Below are positions 12,601 through 22,090 of a stretch of DNA of 64,000 nucleotides, one piece after another (positions within the stretch are counted from its first letter, which is position 1; each line of letters opens with the position of its first letter). The notes under the pieces are model-generated. The model did no database searches, was not told the origin of the DNA, and saw only the letters and a program-made list of their open reading frames with translations. This stretch comes from Mytilus trossulus (taxonomy: Eukaryota > Mollusca > Bivalvia > Mytilida > Mytilidae), in NCBI RefSeq assembly GCF_036588685.1, contig NC_086381.1:51397431-51461430 (forward strand), read 5' to 3'. A program made the position numbers and the translations under genes.

Positions 12601-15600
12601 ACACTACTTTGATCCAGCGATGCTTACTCATACTAGGCGATTATACAGTTTAGCTTTGTTTATTATGTTTCTGCGCCTTTTGAACGTCTTACTGTTGATT
12701 AAGCGAATTGGAATCATTATCATAATGATAAAAGAAATGGTAAGTTTAGATATTATAAAAAAAACTCTTAGTCTGATTTAAACAACAATCATGTAATGTT
12801 TGTAGATTATAATTATCGTTTGATTGTGAGTTAATAAACACATGTCTTATTGCTCATACAATTAAATAAGGTTCAATATAATTATTTAGAGATAGCAGTA
12901 CCGGAGAGTATCATTGGTTCACTCAATTGATACTGGCATGTTTCAAAACAAACCAATGTAAAATTGCTCCTTTTCTCAAGTCAAATTTTAAGTTAGTAAA
13001 AACCCAGGTTTCAACTATGTCATGCACAGTTTGCGTTAAATGAGTGTCATCTCGATTTCCAGAAATAATAAACATGATAAAGTACTGGTTCCCGAAAAAA
13101 TAAGTCAACAATTCGTGAGGTCCGATAGGTGAAAATACCGAAAGGTGTAATTTCTCAATTTATACGAAAACAAAGGCCCAATCTTGAATTTGTGGGGGAA
13201 AGCCAGAATCTGACGTATTGAAGAAGGTCCCCCTCTCTTATATTCTTTACGTTTATTCAAGGCCTTTTATGTAATTGCTTGACAACTGTTTCGGTCTTCG
13301 GCTACAGATATTTGTCCTTGAGCATTACTTTTGGATGTTAAGCAGCTTCGGACGCATGTATTTATGCACTTTCGATTGCTTGTAATCCTTTAATTTAGCA
13401 CATCAATTTTATTTTTGTTATGGTGGTAGTAGGTGTTTGCTATCAGTCATAATTCAGCTACAATAAAAAATGGGAATGTAAAATGTGTAAATGAAATGAA
13501 ATTTTTTTTTTACAGCTGGTTGATCTGGTCGAATATTTGGTGATTTTAATATTATTCATGTTAGCTGCTGGTATAGTTTACCAGGCAAATATCTACCCTA
13601 ATCATACAGTTACAGCTTTTCCAAGAAATATATGGGACTGGCAAATTTGGTCAATCCTAAAAATACCATACTGGCAGGTTTACGGCGAGTTGTATCTAGA
13701 TATAATTGAAGGTTTGTTTGAAATTCACTGTATGAATTTGAAAAATAATTAGAGCAGATAAAAATATTCAAATTTTTATTTTTAATCAGTTTGTCTTTTA
13801 TTTAGACATACATATATGTTGTATCAGACAATGACATAATGAATATTCCGAACTTGTAAAAACTGTTTAAAAAGACCATGCCCCAGACAGGAAGAATATT
13901 AATAGTTTGTTCTCCAAATTGCGGAACTGTGCAACAAATAGTTGTGTACCAAAAAAAAAAAACAATGATTATGTGCACGCCACGGAACCGTATTGTCAAT
14001 TGGCGTAAACTTAATAAACAATAAAAAAAATCAAATAGTCTACGAAGGCTCTTTTAATTTATCAGATTTTTAATTGGGTAATTTTCAGATTTTGTTAAAT
14101 AGAAAGGTAAATAGCTTATGGAATTGTTTTGCTTATATATATATTATGTTAAGATAGATACATATGGCCATGGATTAAATTAAATAAATCGCGTTTTAGG
14201 TTCAGATGATACTGGATGCACAAATAATGCCACATTATGGAACAACGACCCTTCAATTAAGAGGTGTCCTACGTCTGATTTGATACCTCCAGTGATTGCC
14301 GCTACATATATGATGTTAACAAACTGGCTACTTCTAAATATTGTTATTGCAATGTTCAGGTACAATATATATATATTAACGTCAATAAACTACGTTTAAG
14401 TCTGGTAAAATTCTATGCACTGATACGTTTGTTGAAATATGATTTATCTTGTTGTCTTCATGATAATCGCCGTAGATTGTGTCTGATCTCTAAATTGGCC
14501 TTTCTTATATTGTATCGATGATCATGTGGTTTATGTTGGTCTACAATTGTAATCATTAGCCAGTCAGCACTGAGGTTGTGAGTCCGAACACCGCTTGTGC
14601 GGGTGCACTTGGCACACATTTTTATTGACTATAGGATTGTCAGTTTATGAATCGAAGGACGATAATTTTCTCCGGGCATTCTGGTGTCCTCCACAAAAAA
14701 CCCTGGCTGGCATGCAATAGGCTAAAAGCAGCGCTATAAGTAGCGTTAAAACACCCAAAAGATCAATCAATCAATACATTGATAGCAAAATTCGCAAAAT
14801 AAATCGAAAACGGCGTATTCATGCAGTCGTGCACTATAGGTGTCATTTCAATTATGTTTCTTCTTATTCTACATCTTATATTATTATCGACACTTCAATT
14901 CAATGTGAAATGTATTGAAACATCATGTAATCGCGACGTAATGGCCTATAATTGTTCACTTTTACCTGTTGTCGTTTCCTTGATGAGTTGTCTTATTGGC
15001 ATTCATATCAGTTCTTTTTCTATCTATCGGAAAAAAATTAAATGTCCGGCAACTTTGATTGAACAGCCGTCTTGATTGTTTATTTGTAATAATGATCACA
15101 AGAGTCAAATTATGTGTACATCATAGAAAGTTTGTGCTAACTTCTTGATTATGTTTCTGGAAGGATTAAAGTTTTGTTTTATCAATTTAAACGGAAACAA
15201 ATGTTGCTTACAAGTTTTTAAAAAGCACTTTTGTTTTTGTAATATTTGTTTTGAAAGCAAGATGAATGTTATTAATGAACTATTTAGTTTAATAAAATAA
15301 ACAGATTTAAGACAAATTTAATTTATAGTAGTTTCATTTTATATTTTAGCGCACGGTTTGACTTAATAAAAGAAAAGTCCAGTCAGAAATGGCGTTTCCA
15401 TCGACACTCAGTTGTGATTGAATACGAACATAAGATACCTTCACCACTGAACATTCCGTTTAGAGCTCTTACTATCTTATGCTTAGTACCTTGTTTTGTT
15501 TGCTCAAGTTGTAAAGACAACGATATTATAGGTATTTGTTTCCTATATCCATGCAAACATTTATTTAAATTGAGAACAGAAATAGGGAATGTGTCAAAGG

Positions 15601-16444
15601 AATAACAACCCGACCAAAGAGGAAAAAACAGCCGAAGGCCACCGATGGGTCTTCAATACAAAGAAAACCCGCATCCGGAGGCATATAACTGTGTACATGT
15701 AATTTACTTGTCGATAGCCACATAAGAAAGAAAACCTTCTTTGAAAACCTAAGCGAATACGTGAATGGTGTCCGTTTGAGCTCATATTGTATTAGATTGT
15801 CCTGTTCTAAAAGCTATACTTGTCCTTTGGAAATTTTTTTTTTATTTGGTGATAACATTTATCGTTTATAGTGATGATTGAGATAAGAAAAACAGATTAT
15901 TGTGTTGAAAAATTATCATAAACATGACTAAATCAAGTTCATTTAATGAGCAGCCTAGTTGGAGCACTATGTTAGAACAGAAGTTTTGAATAAAACCGTA
16001 TAATTATTGAAGGTTTGAAATGCATTAGACTTTGATTGCCAATTAAAAATGTAGTCATCATAGTTCTGTTGATGTGATGTGTCTTATAGACAGTGATATT
16101 TGCAAACAGTATTAGTATCTACAAAAAATATTAGACACATTGACCTTTTTCAAGCGTTTAACGATCTCTGAGGCAGATATAGTGAACTTACATTAAAAGC
16201 TTGTACGTTAAAGAGATGCATTCTATAAATTGACATACGAATTTATTTTACTTAAGTTCATAAAGTTTACTTCAGTGCATGGAATATACACGATAAACAA
16301 GCCAATAGTTTTTTTAACACCTTTATAATGATTGTTCTACGAATGTCTTTTACAGGAACCAATTACCAAGTTTTGTTAAATACACAACGTGAATTTGCAA
16401 AAGATATAATTGGAAGGGAAAGAGATGGTGATCATTTAAAATAA
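459..16444 (+). CDS. TRPM-type cation channel, gene A (3' 17 exons, 5' end outside window)
   Basis: Predicted subunit of a TRPM-family non-selective cation channel of the plasma membrane. Exons: 459-606, 1304-1415, 2186-2282, 3007-3155, 3831-3944, 5263-5322, 6418-6520, 6953-7126, 7410-7509, 8826-9099, 10875-10943, 11546-11677, 12488-12739, 13516-13711, 14200-14359, 15350-15531, 16356-16444. Phases join without a stop and give about 802 residues in the window. Order seen: SLOG/TRPM-homology core, helical TRPM-homology repeats, pre-S1 helix, S1-S6 with a pore motif PYWQVYGEL, TRP helix with QKWRF, then a short tail. Family knowledge: TRPM channels have a large cytosolic N-terminus and work as tetramers. 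The protein stops about 90 residues after S6 with no Nudix or alpha-kinase domain. The exact vertebrate orthologue cannot be assigned. The junction after 9099 is the least certain. Confidence 0.9.
780..1058 (+). repeat. Dispersed repeat family 5
   Basis: Contains gttgagcaggatctgctt, ggccatggctttgtcagt and tgtccctctggtatctttcg, shared with 48,100-48,553 in the same orientation and with reverse copies elsewhere. Non-coding; family not named. Confidence 0.65.
1304..1415 (+). CDS. Gene A exon: TRPM-homology region
   Basis: Acceptor ttttcag, donor gtattt. One nt completes the split codon from the previous exon, then 37 codons in frame. Encodes a basic helical segment ending LDRILQKEWM that matches the spacing of the TRPM segment just before the 'TVF' strand of the SLOG fold. 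Confidence 0.8.
1885..2035 (-). repeat. Dispersed repeat family 3
   Basis: Reverse copy of the unit at 17,800-17,935. It carries gcgtcactgatgagtcttat and cctggtacctttaattgata. Sits in a gene A intron. Confidence 0.65.
2186..2282 (+). CDS. Gene A exon: end of the SLOG region
   Basis: Acceptor tttacag, donor gtattc, phase 0 in and phase 1 out. Starts ITVFNIKKNKDDELWGKI, corresponding to the TRPM 'l-TVF-D...IL-AL' block. Confidence 0.8.
2835..2935 (-). repeat. Dispersed repeat family 5, reverse fragment
   Basis: gaggcgaaagatgcatagat and caactgacaacgccgtaaaa are the reverse complement of the 'ggcgttgtcagt...tatctttcg' core of family 5. Confidence 0.5.
3007..3155 (+). CDS. Gene A exon: divergent TRPM-homology region
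   Basis: Acceptor ttccag, donor gtgatt, phase 1 in and phase 0 out. The frame stays open past the donor to 3215, so the donor was chosen by consensus and phase fit with the next exon. The product (DFISKYVSNIDGLSRKELF) sits where typical TRPM proteins carry a conserved W-x-R-x-D-x-A stretch, but that stretch is not recognisable here, so the gene is divergent at this point. Confidence 0.72.
3577..3645 (+). repeat. Dispersed repeat family 4, short fragment
   Basis: agaatggaaatggggaatgt followed by caaagagacaacaacccgac, the head of the family best preserved at 63,275-63,545. Confidence 0.55.
3831..3944 (+). CDS. Gene A exon: TRPM-homology helical repeat
   Basis: Acceptor tcttttaag, donor gtaata, 38 codons, phase 0 at both ends. 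Encodes FVNAFLGKRTDIIQQVLS, resembling the TRPM helix pair in which a run of neutral residues is followed by 'pdfVrlfLenG'. Confidence 0.8.
5263..5322 (+). CDS. Gene A short exon
   Basis: A 60-nt exon (20 codons, phase 0 to phase 0) between attgcag and gtatta. Encodes VVKSISSKTDNGMNGFTLVE. By itself it is weak; support comes from splice sites, an open frame and phase fit with both neighbours. Confidence 0.6.
5650..5880 (+). repeat. Dispersed repeat family 7 (also near 5,050, 41,030 and 58,680)
   Basis: Core ttttgccatttgattaggga occurs here in two tandem versions. Related single copies are at about 5,050-5,150, 41,030-41,130 and 58,680-58,770. Intronic, non-coding. Confidence 0.5.
6418..6520 (+). 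CDS. Gene A exon: linker before the next TRPM repeat
   Basis: Acceptor gtttcag, donor gttagt, phase 0 in, phase 1 out. Encodes a segment rich in Lys and Gly that ends AVIKISNKLLQ and joins in frame to the exon at 6953. Confidence 0.7.
6953..7126 (+). CDS. Gene A exon: TRPM-homology repeat (V-x-NH-x-DLA-x-x-LW)
   Basis: Acceptor tttgtag, donor gtaaga, phase 1 to phase 1. The 3' half, SLRVAVISNHVDLAAELW, matches the strongly conserved TRPM helix 'LFlWAvl-nr-eMA-yfW'. The 5' part carries a Cys pair (TCC) and looks like a loop insertion. Confidence 0.82.
7410..7509 (+). CDS. Gene A exon: TRPM-homology repeat
   Basis: Acceptor tgtacag, donor gtacgt, phase 1 in and phase 2 out. Encodes LTALVAHTYLIALADKAES, equivalent to the TRPM 'ALgAskiLk-la' helix, followed by an acidic stretch leading into the next exon. 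Confidence 0.82.
8325..8425 (+). repeat. Degenerate tRNA-like sequence
   Basis: gatgaccgagtggtcaaacg resembles the A-box arm of a Leu/Ser-type tRNA, and gggttctaattctgaacc is a decayed B box about 65 nt later. Probably a tRNA pseudogene or SINE head in a gene A intron, not a working tRNA. Confidence 0.3.
8826..9099 (+). CDS. Gene A exon: C-terminal TRPM-homology region
   Basis: Acceptor ctgccag completes an Arg codon. The product has AIKLLDKLFQKDEDMATKAL (TRPM 'A-dLLdecy-nDe-la-qLL') and later FISHPSAQKDASK (TRPM 'FvaH-acQ-lL'). The 3' end is set at the phase-0 gttaag donor to fit the next exon. The frame stays open to 9126, so the last ~20 codons and a possible further small exon before 10875 are uncertain. 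Confidence 0.75.
9219..9735 (+). repeat. Dispersed repeat family 1, interrupted by a foldback element
   Basis: Begins agatataggaagatgggata and contains caacgagacaactctgca and ttcaaacgggaaaactaacg. Same family as 25,250-25,535. The copy is split after 'aactgaacatcag' by a palindromic insertion (9,493-9,598) and resumes with 'attcctaacataggacagg'. Confidence 0.7.
9493..9598. mobile_element. Foldback (MITE-like) insertion inside family-1 repeat
   Basis: Left arm gtcggtttcacaaaaaaac and right arm gtttttttgtgaaatcgac are near-perfect reverse complements. The matching 'gactaagatt' and 'aatcttagtc' continue inward to a small loop. The family-1 sequence is continuous on either side, with a short tag/ag repeat at the edges. 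Confidence 0.65.
10320..10792 (-). repeat. Dispersed repeat family 2 (reverse copy)
   Basis: Reverse complement of the units at 11,884 and 45,541; ends gaacagcggtatactactgt and tgcc. Includes a 3' part, aagtgcgaggtttggcatgc, that is also present at 61,940. It gives a spurious 121-codon ORF. Lies just upstream of the pre-S1 exon of gene A. Confidence 0.7.
10875..10943 (+). CDS. Gene A exon: pre-S1 helix
   Basis: A 69-nt exon (phase 0 to 0), acceptor tattatag, donor gtaagt. Encodes WKSTWKFVTAPIIKLVVNV, the conserved TRPM 'rw-kFy-APivkF' element leading into S1. An exon of identical length and phase with the same TAP motif exists in gene B at 63,592-63,660. Confidence 0.87.
11546..11677 (+). 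CDS. Gene A exon: S1 and S2
   Basis: Acceptor tttttag, donor gtaaat, 44 codons. Hydrophobic S1 (FFILALVLFSYFLT) joins the pre-S1 exon. The following hydrophobic segment, ending IGDLLEELWSM, corresponds to TRPM S2 with its acidic 'lvcEEirqi'-type end. Strongly similar to gene B exon 62,075-62,209. Confidence 0.9.
11884..12207 (+). repeat. Dispersed repeat family 2 (forward copy)
   Basis: Begins aaaggcaacagtagtatacc and continues gaggagaacaacgacacaac. Inverted relative to 10,320-10,792, so the two copies bracket the pre-S1 and S1-S2 exons of gene A. Confidence 0.7.
12488..12739 (+). CDS. Gene A exon: S3, S4 and S4-S5 linker
   Basis: Acceptor tttctag, donor gtaagt, 84 codons. Starts with a W-containing linker, then S3 (NLWNMLDLFCIILYIVGF, TRPM 'N-lD--ai--F--G'), then S4 (THTRRLYSLALFIMFLRLL) and a linker ending IIIIMIKEM. 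Gene B exon 61,213-61,467 matches along its length. Confidence 0.92.
13516..13711 (+). CDS. Gene A exon: S5, pore helix and selectivity filter
   Basis: Acceptor ttttacag, donor gtttgt, phase 0 to 1. S5 is LVDLVEYLVILILFMLAAG. The pore helix leads to WSILKIPYWQVYGEL. The YGE-type filter, with an acidic residue, resembles that of the TRPM1/3/6/7 group more than the FGQ type of TRPM2/4/5/8 (family knowledge). This suggests cation permeation but not selectivity. Confidence 0.92.
14200..14359 (+). CDS. Gene A exon: outer pore loop and S6
   Basis: Acceptor gttttag, donor gtacaa, phase 1 in, phase 2 out. The loop after the filter holds two cysteines 16 residues apart (a possible disulphide) and an N-A-T glycosylation sequon. 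S6 ends NWLLLNIVIAMF, close to the TRPM 'vNLLIAMF' signature. Confidence 0.92.
14540..14785 (+). repeat. SINE-like element with (ATCA)n tail
   Basis: A tRNA-like head (taatcattagccagtcagca; gaggttgtgagtccgaacac as a decayed B box) is followed by a body and a 3' end gcgttaaaacacccaaaaga, then tcaatcaatcaat. This organisation fits a tRNA-derived SINE. Intronic in gene A. Confidence 0.6.
15350..15531 (+). CDS. Gene A exon: TRP helix
   Basis: Acceptor tattttag, donor gtattt, phase 2 in, phase 1 out, 182 nt, the same length as its gene B counterpart. Encodes QKWRFHRHSVVIEYEHKIP, which matches the TRPM TRP-domain pattern 'iWkfqRy-li-EY---p-lP-P'. This helix lies under S4-S5 in TRP channels. A Cys-rich stretch (CLVPCFVCSSC) follows. 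Confidence 0.9.
15572..15790 (+). repeat. Dispersed repeat family 4
   Basis: aatagggaatgtgtcaaagg, cccgaccaaagaggaaaaaa and gaaggccaccgatgggtctt. Lies 40 nt after the TRP-helix exon of gene A. Confidence 0.65.
16356..16444 (+). CDS. Gene A last coding exon and stop
   Basis: Acceptor ttttacag. 29 codons including the TAA at 16442-16444. Encodes LLNTQREFAKDIIGRERDG, homologous in place and sequence to the last exon of gene B (MLKKERQFAKVII). This shared short tail confirms that both channels end here without an added enzymatic domain. Confidence 0.85.
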
Positions 16445-16676
16445 CTTGAACGTATTGAATATTAACAAGGATAAGTGAAATTTTTATTTCTTGTTGATTA
16501 AATGAACAGATGTTTTAGCGATATTTTACTTTAGCTGTTGACCTGATAATGTTTGGGTTGACTCTTTTTTTTCTAATCTTGCTTTATTGTAATTTTACTG
16601 TGTGTTTCATATTATTTCTTTTTAACTTTGTGAAACTTCAAACAGTAAACTATGTATGTTTTTGTGAATGCATTAT

Positions 16677-16682
16677 AATAAA
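16677..16682 (+). promoter_or_regulatory. Candidate polyadenylation signal of gene A
   Basis: AATAAA lies about 230 nt after the gene A stop codon in AT-rich, T-rich sequence. The hexamer is common by chance in DNA this AT-rich, so the assignment rests only on position. Confidence 0.35.
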
Positions 16683-17799
16683 TCTATATAATACTAATGG
16701 AAGATTTTTTAGAGCCACAACTCCTCTCAAACCATACAAATTTTTTTGTACTTCCTAAATTTGTCTTTGAAACAATGATTTTTCAACAGAAAACGGAAAT
16801 TTTTTAGAAAATATTCAAATTCGGGTACCGTTATCTATCTGTGTCTTATACACGTTGGAGCATGCTAAGTCGACGTACTGCCCGCGATAAGAAGAAATGA
16901 TATAAGGGAGGACAGTTAGACCTTTACGGGTTCTGTATTGTATTGTAAGTTCATCCTTTTGATGAATTAAACGACATTTACCCTTTTCACTCGGATGCAG
17001 AACTGTCCCAAAATGATATAGAAGTTGGACGTGTCGAAGTGATCCCCCCTTTTCATGTGTGAACACAGGCTTCTGACGTTTGACCCCCCCTTCATGTTTT
17101 ACAACTTTCGGGCATCTTCTAGTATCACAAATAAAAATCTTATTTACGCAACACAACATATGTATTCCAAACGTTCTCTTAGATCACTGTATATACATTC
17201 CAAATCCCATTGCAAATACAATGTATATGCAGTCAGTGAACATTCATTAATCTCTCTACATGTTAATGATTATCCATATGTTTAAACAAGGAGATGTGGA
17301 CAATGTGTCAATGACAATGGTATAACTTTCTAACAGAGACAAACTAATATAGAAGTTTGTATCAATTGGCCACGGTAGAGTTTATTGCATATCACTGGCA
17401 AATTATATAAGGCCCTTACTTGAAAAGTAAACCAGTTGAGACGAGTAGCAAATTTTATGCCAGTAAATACAGTAAGTGAACCAGTAAATTATCTTTTTGT
17501 AGATGGTAACGTTCGCTTGTCAATATGTTATTGTGTATATATTTTTTGACTTATTCGAGTCGGTCGTGTATGTAACGACGTATTTGGTTTAAGACATCTC
17601 TGTTTTACACCAGAGTTTTCGATTTTACAAACAAGAAAGCACATTTAGTAGGTTTCATCATCGGTATTAGAACACCATGCATAGATATTTATCAACATGC
17701 CGACATCTTATACTTTCAGGTATTTTACATTCAATATTTTATGGTTATATTCTTTATAAAGCACAAACATGTCTGCATTTACCAGCTAACCAAATAGTT

Positions 17800-17935
17800 A
17801 TCAAAGGTACCAGGATTATAATTTGATACGCCAGACGCGCGTTTCGTCTACATAAGACTCATCAGTGACGCTCAGATCAAAACAGTTAAAAATCCAAACA
17901 AATACAAAGTTGAAGAGCATTGATGAACCAAACAG
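17800..17935 (+). repeat. Dispersed repeat family 3
   Basis: gccagacgcgcgtttcgtct then aagactcatcagtgacgctc then aagttgaagagcattgatga. Related copies at 1,885-2,035, 37,930-38,005 and 41,625-41,760 (reverse) and 59,165-59,340 (forward). Confidence 0.65.
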
Positions 17936-18394
17936 TTAAACAGATTATTTAGAAAATATATACTGTTGTAAGGTCATTAAGAATGACATATTTTGGCATT
18001 AATATTGATTCATTCAAAGGGTCTTTGAATCGAAAAAAAATAATTTATTCTTGGTATTTTAAAACTGTTTGTTGGCATGATACGGGTAAAATTCTTCTCA
18101 TTTTGCTTAGTTTTTTATTACTTTTTCAGAATTCAGACAAAGGACTCGGACTCTTTTAACCTGAGTTTTACTGTGCGTATTGCTGTTTGTTTATTTATTC
18201 AACATTGGCTAGAGTGTAAGGGGATTGTTTGGATCTCACAAAACATGTTTAACCCCGCTGTTTTGGGCGGATGTCCAAAGTTAGTAGCATCTTGTCTTTC
18301 TTAGTCTAGTATATTTTAAACTTTAGTTCATTTATATGTTTTAGAGTTGATTATGGCATCCTTTATCATTGAAACAGTACACATTTGTTAGAGG

Positions 18395-18530
18395 CCAGCT
18401 AAGACCCACCTTCGGGTGTATGATTCTACTGCTGCATTGAAGACCCGTTGATGGCCTTTGGCTGCTGTCTACTCTATGGTCGGGTTGTTTTTTCTATGAC
18501 ATACTTTCTTTTTTCATTCTCAATTTTAGT
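18395..18530 (-). repeat. Dispersed repeat family 4 (reverse)
   Basis: cattgaagacccgttgatgg, ctttggctgctgtctactct and tggtcgggttgtttttt are the reverse complement of the family-4 core. Confidence 0.6.
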
Positions 18531-19616
18531 TATATTTCTAAAGAATATGATTTTAAGAAAAAATACTCTTACTCATTTTTATTCAAAACATTATATTACA
18601 GAGTAATACTTTCATAATATTGATCTATTCATGCTAAAATAACTTAACTACAGCACACATATAAATAGAGAATAGAAACAATTACTGTTTAAAAAAAAAA
18701 ATTCAACGTTAGCACATGGAACTGCAAATATATTAGCTTGAGATGCTTAATATATATATCTTAAAATGATTTCCATCTGAAACAACATCCCAAAAGATAT
18801 GAAATTAGAAGAAGTTTACTTTATTTTAATTGCTTGCTTCCAGCAACCAATTCCCCCGACATATTTTCCGTATGCAAAGTGACCTCAGTGTGACCCATCT
18901 CGTAAAAATCCGGTGATCACAATACGCATGAATGTCCTTAAAATAAACTTTTATCTGAATTCACATGTTAAACACGTGCTCTCTTTCCATGCTTTTTTGT
19001 TTATTTTGTGTCGATTGTTGACAAACAGGTGACCATCGTTTAACTTCGGCTTCAAAACACGAACTTTAATTACCTGCCATATTTTCACAACAACACTGAC
19101 CGATTGAAAAAAAAATTGACGATTATACGAAATTTACACGAAAAAAATGATAAATTCGTGCACAGAAGACTAAGTTTATGATGTTTGTATACATTGGTTC
19201 AAGAATTGCAAGAACATAATTTTCCACCGGTCACTCGTTTCTTATGACTTTAACATCCTATCATGAGACAAACGCGGCACTGATAAATAATTAAGATGAG
19301 TACAACTGTATATTGAAACATATGAAACAAGAATTATGTTCATCATACACGGTGTCCCTTCATAATATTATTATTTCATTCGTGTTAAGGTCTTGTTGGT
19401 ATATGTTTTTTGACGTTTAGTATTCAACGAACGGAAGAACAGATGTATGCACAGAAATTTTTGTTATTTTTTTTTTAACTTATTTGGTTAGTTTAGTATT
19501 TCAAATTTGTCATGTGATAAGCACTAGATGGAAATGATTGGTGCATCTGATCACATGTATTGATTATTCACTGAATAGGAGGCTGTGTTCAATAGATAAT
19601 CAATCATTTAAGTTAT

Positions 19617-19754
19617 AGATAATGCATATTTTAAGGTTTTTCTTTCGAAGAACACACCGAGGGGTGTCATTATTGTTCAAATGAAAGACCAGGTGGTTTT
19701 TTTTTTTTTGCAATCCTGACACCCCAAGAAAGAACATTAAAATATGCATTATCT
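19617..19754. mobile_element. Foldback (MITE-like) element
   Basis: Left end agataatgcatattttaa and right end ttaaaatatgcattatct are exact reverse complements, and the similarity continues inward (ttttctttc / gaaagaa). About 138 bp with no coding capacity. Confidence 0.6.
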
Positions 19755-22011
19755 GACCTATATACCGTCAAACAATATCATTTTTTTTATAAAGATTTGC
19801 AAAATTAAGCATCCTATCTTACCGATCACAATAAGGAGGGACATTCCTTTCTAATACGTTCAGGTTTTAATACGCCTTATGGCTCATTTCCAATGTGAAA
19901 TAAAACTCACTTAGTAATCTAGATACAAACCTTTAACATTATTATTCATATAGAATAAAAGTATTACTGTAACTGCATGAAGAAAGACACAAATAAGTTG
20001 TTACCTTTCGATGATGGTGTATGACAAATACAAAACACATTGTAAGTAATTCTTTGTATCACCTTAGTATATGGGGGCTATGTTTTTTTTTTCATTTGTA
20101 ATGACATTTCTATCGCAGAAAATTGATTACTTTTTCAACATTTTCAATTGAATCGAATTAAATATTCAGAAAAATTGTATTTAGCATAGCAATTTGTTTT
20201 TTTTACAGATAATCAGGATATAACTATTTATCCTCCCCGCCCACCTGTTTGTGAGTTACGTGAATGTCATTCTTTTATTAGTTGATAATTTGATTGAGTA
20301 AATGTTTACATGAATTTAAAAAAGTTAAGAACTGACATGAAGACGAATATAAATACATTTAGGTCATGATTTCCTATTCAGTATGTATAGTCCTGAACAA
20401 GTGTGAAATATTTACCACTGGACGTTAAGCAACCAACAACTAATCAACTTAATCAGTGTGACTTAATAAGATTCTCAAAATCTTACACACAAATATGTTA
20501 AATCTGGCTTTATTCTATGATAATTTAAATTAAAATTCATATCTCATATATGAAGATGTATTGGAGTGATAACTTAACAAAACTTCACATTATTTGTTTC
20601 AAAATTAAAATGTTGGCAATGACATTTTTATTACACCTATGATTGATTGAACATATTGTACAACAGGAAATACCCGGTATCAAGTTAAGAATGGGAAAAT
20701 TGTTTTCCTTTCGTTTGATGTTATAAATTTCGAGCAGTTGAATTGACATTTAAAAGGGACATTTTTCTAAGTTCAATATTTTAGTTATTCTACTTTTTCC
20801 TTTCGAATATGTCTTTTCAAACAACAAATATGTTTTGTGTTTTAAAGTTTTAAGATACCAAACAATAAGTTATCTTTATATCGAAAAAAAAAGGCAACAG
20901 TCGTATACCCTCGAGAAACTCATTCATTGTCAACGCAGATCTTTATTTAAAAAAAGGACATTGTTTGATAGATGATCATTGAAACGCTCTCGCTCAGTGT
21001 AAAACAATTGTCATAAAAGGCCAACCCATGGTGAAATCACGATATATTTAAGCCCCCACGAATTATTTCTTAAGTATTCATTAACATGTATATTATTGAG
21101 AGACAAAATATCATAAATACATCTGAAAGGGAATTGACGGACAACGTTTTTTCTCTAATGATGTTCTTAAAATTGGCTGAATAAAATTGTGTTATGACTT
21201 CAGCATTTAATGTTTTAAAAATTTTCCAATTATATAAGCTCGTTACCTTAAAAAATGAGTTTGCTAGTGGTTCAATCTTTGTTCTCAAACTTTATGATTC
21301 AATAAAAAGTTTAATTATCTCATTTTTGTTCTAAAACATAATTCAAAGACTTACCTTACTAATCGTTTGTGGAAATTTCCACCATTTTCAAATAATTTCG
21401 TTTTACATTAATTCAATCTCATTGAACAGGTAAGTGTATAACACATTTCATTTAAATAGAAGTATTAAAATAAAGTTTAATCATTCAGTTTAATATTGAA
21501 TATTTTACAAATAGTGCAATAAAACTCTTTTCATTTATTGTTGAGCAGAAAAATGAATTCATCGACATTTAAAATGGAGATCAATTATATCATATATTGA
21601 GACGCAGTCATATTGTATCACCAGGAAGAAAATCATTTGTACTTTGTGACAGATCATATCGTCGTTTAGAAATCTGAAATTAGAGGGTCTGAAATTTAAA
21701 CGACGCCGAAAATAATTATTGTACATTGACAAAATGAAATACCGAAAAGTTGGATTTGAACTGATTTGATAATTATGTACTTATAGATTTATAATTTATT
21801 ACATGGTATATTCTATATCAAGCCAGAGGGCTTTAGTCTGAGGGCTTGATATGGATCGTGGCCTGATATCATGGACCATATGGAAAATGACATGTACTAA
21901 TCTATTTATTACATATTTTCAAGCAGGAGAAAAAAATATAGCATATCCCAAATTATGTTTGATATTTTCAACAAAAAATCAAAAAAACAGTAAACGAACA
22001 AAAAATGCATC

Positions 22012-22090
22012 TAAGTTCGCATCACAGTGAGTTAACAAAGTTCGCACCACACTGAGTAAACAAAATTCGCATCACAGGGAATTAACACAG
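22012..22090. repeat. Tandem repeat, 25-bp unit, three copies
   Basis: Three successive diverged units of the form atcacagtgagttaacaaag-ttcgc. Too few and too divergent for a CRISPR array, with no spacers. Confidence 0.65.

Noticed and set aside
16549..16758. 69-codon hydrophobic ORF after gene A
   Set aside because: T-rich 3' flank; hydrophobicity follows from base composition, and no splice or homology support is seen.
18077..18304. 75-codon ORF with a signal-peptide-like start
   Set aside because: Part of the sequence (cattggctagag through aaccccgctg) looks like another dispersed repeat, and no domain follows.
22012..22090. CRISPR-like array
   Set aside because: Three contiguous diverged 25-bp units without spacers in a eukaryotic context.
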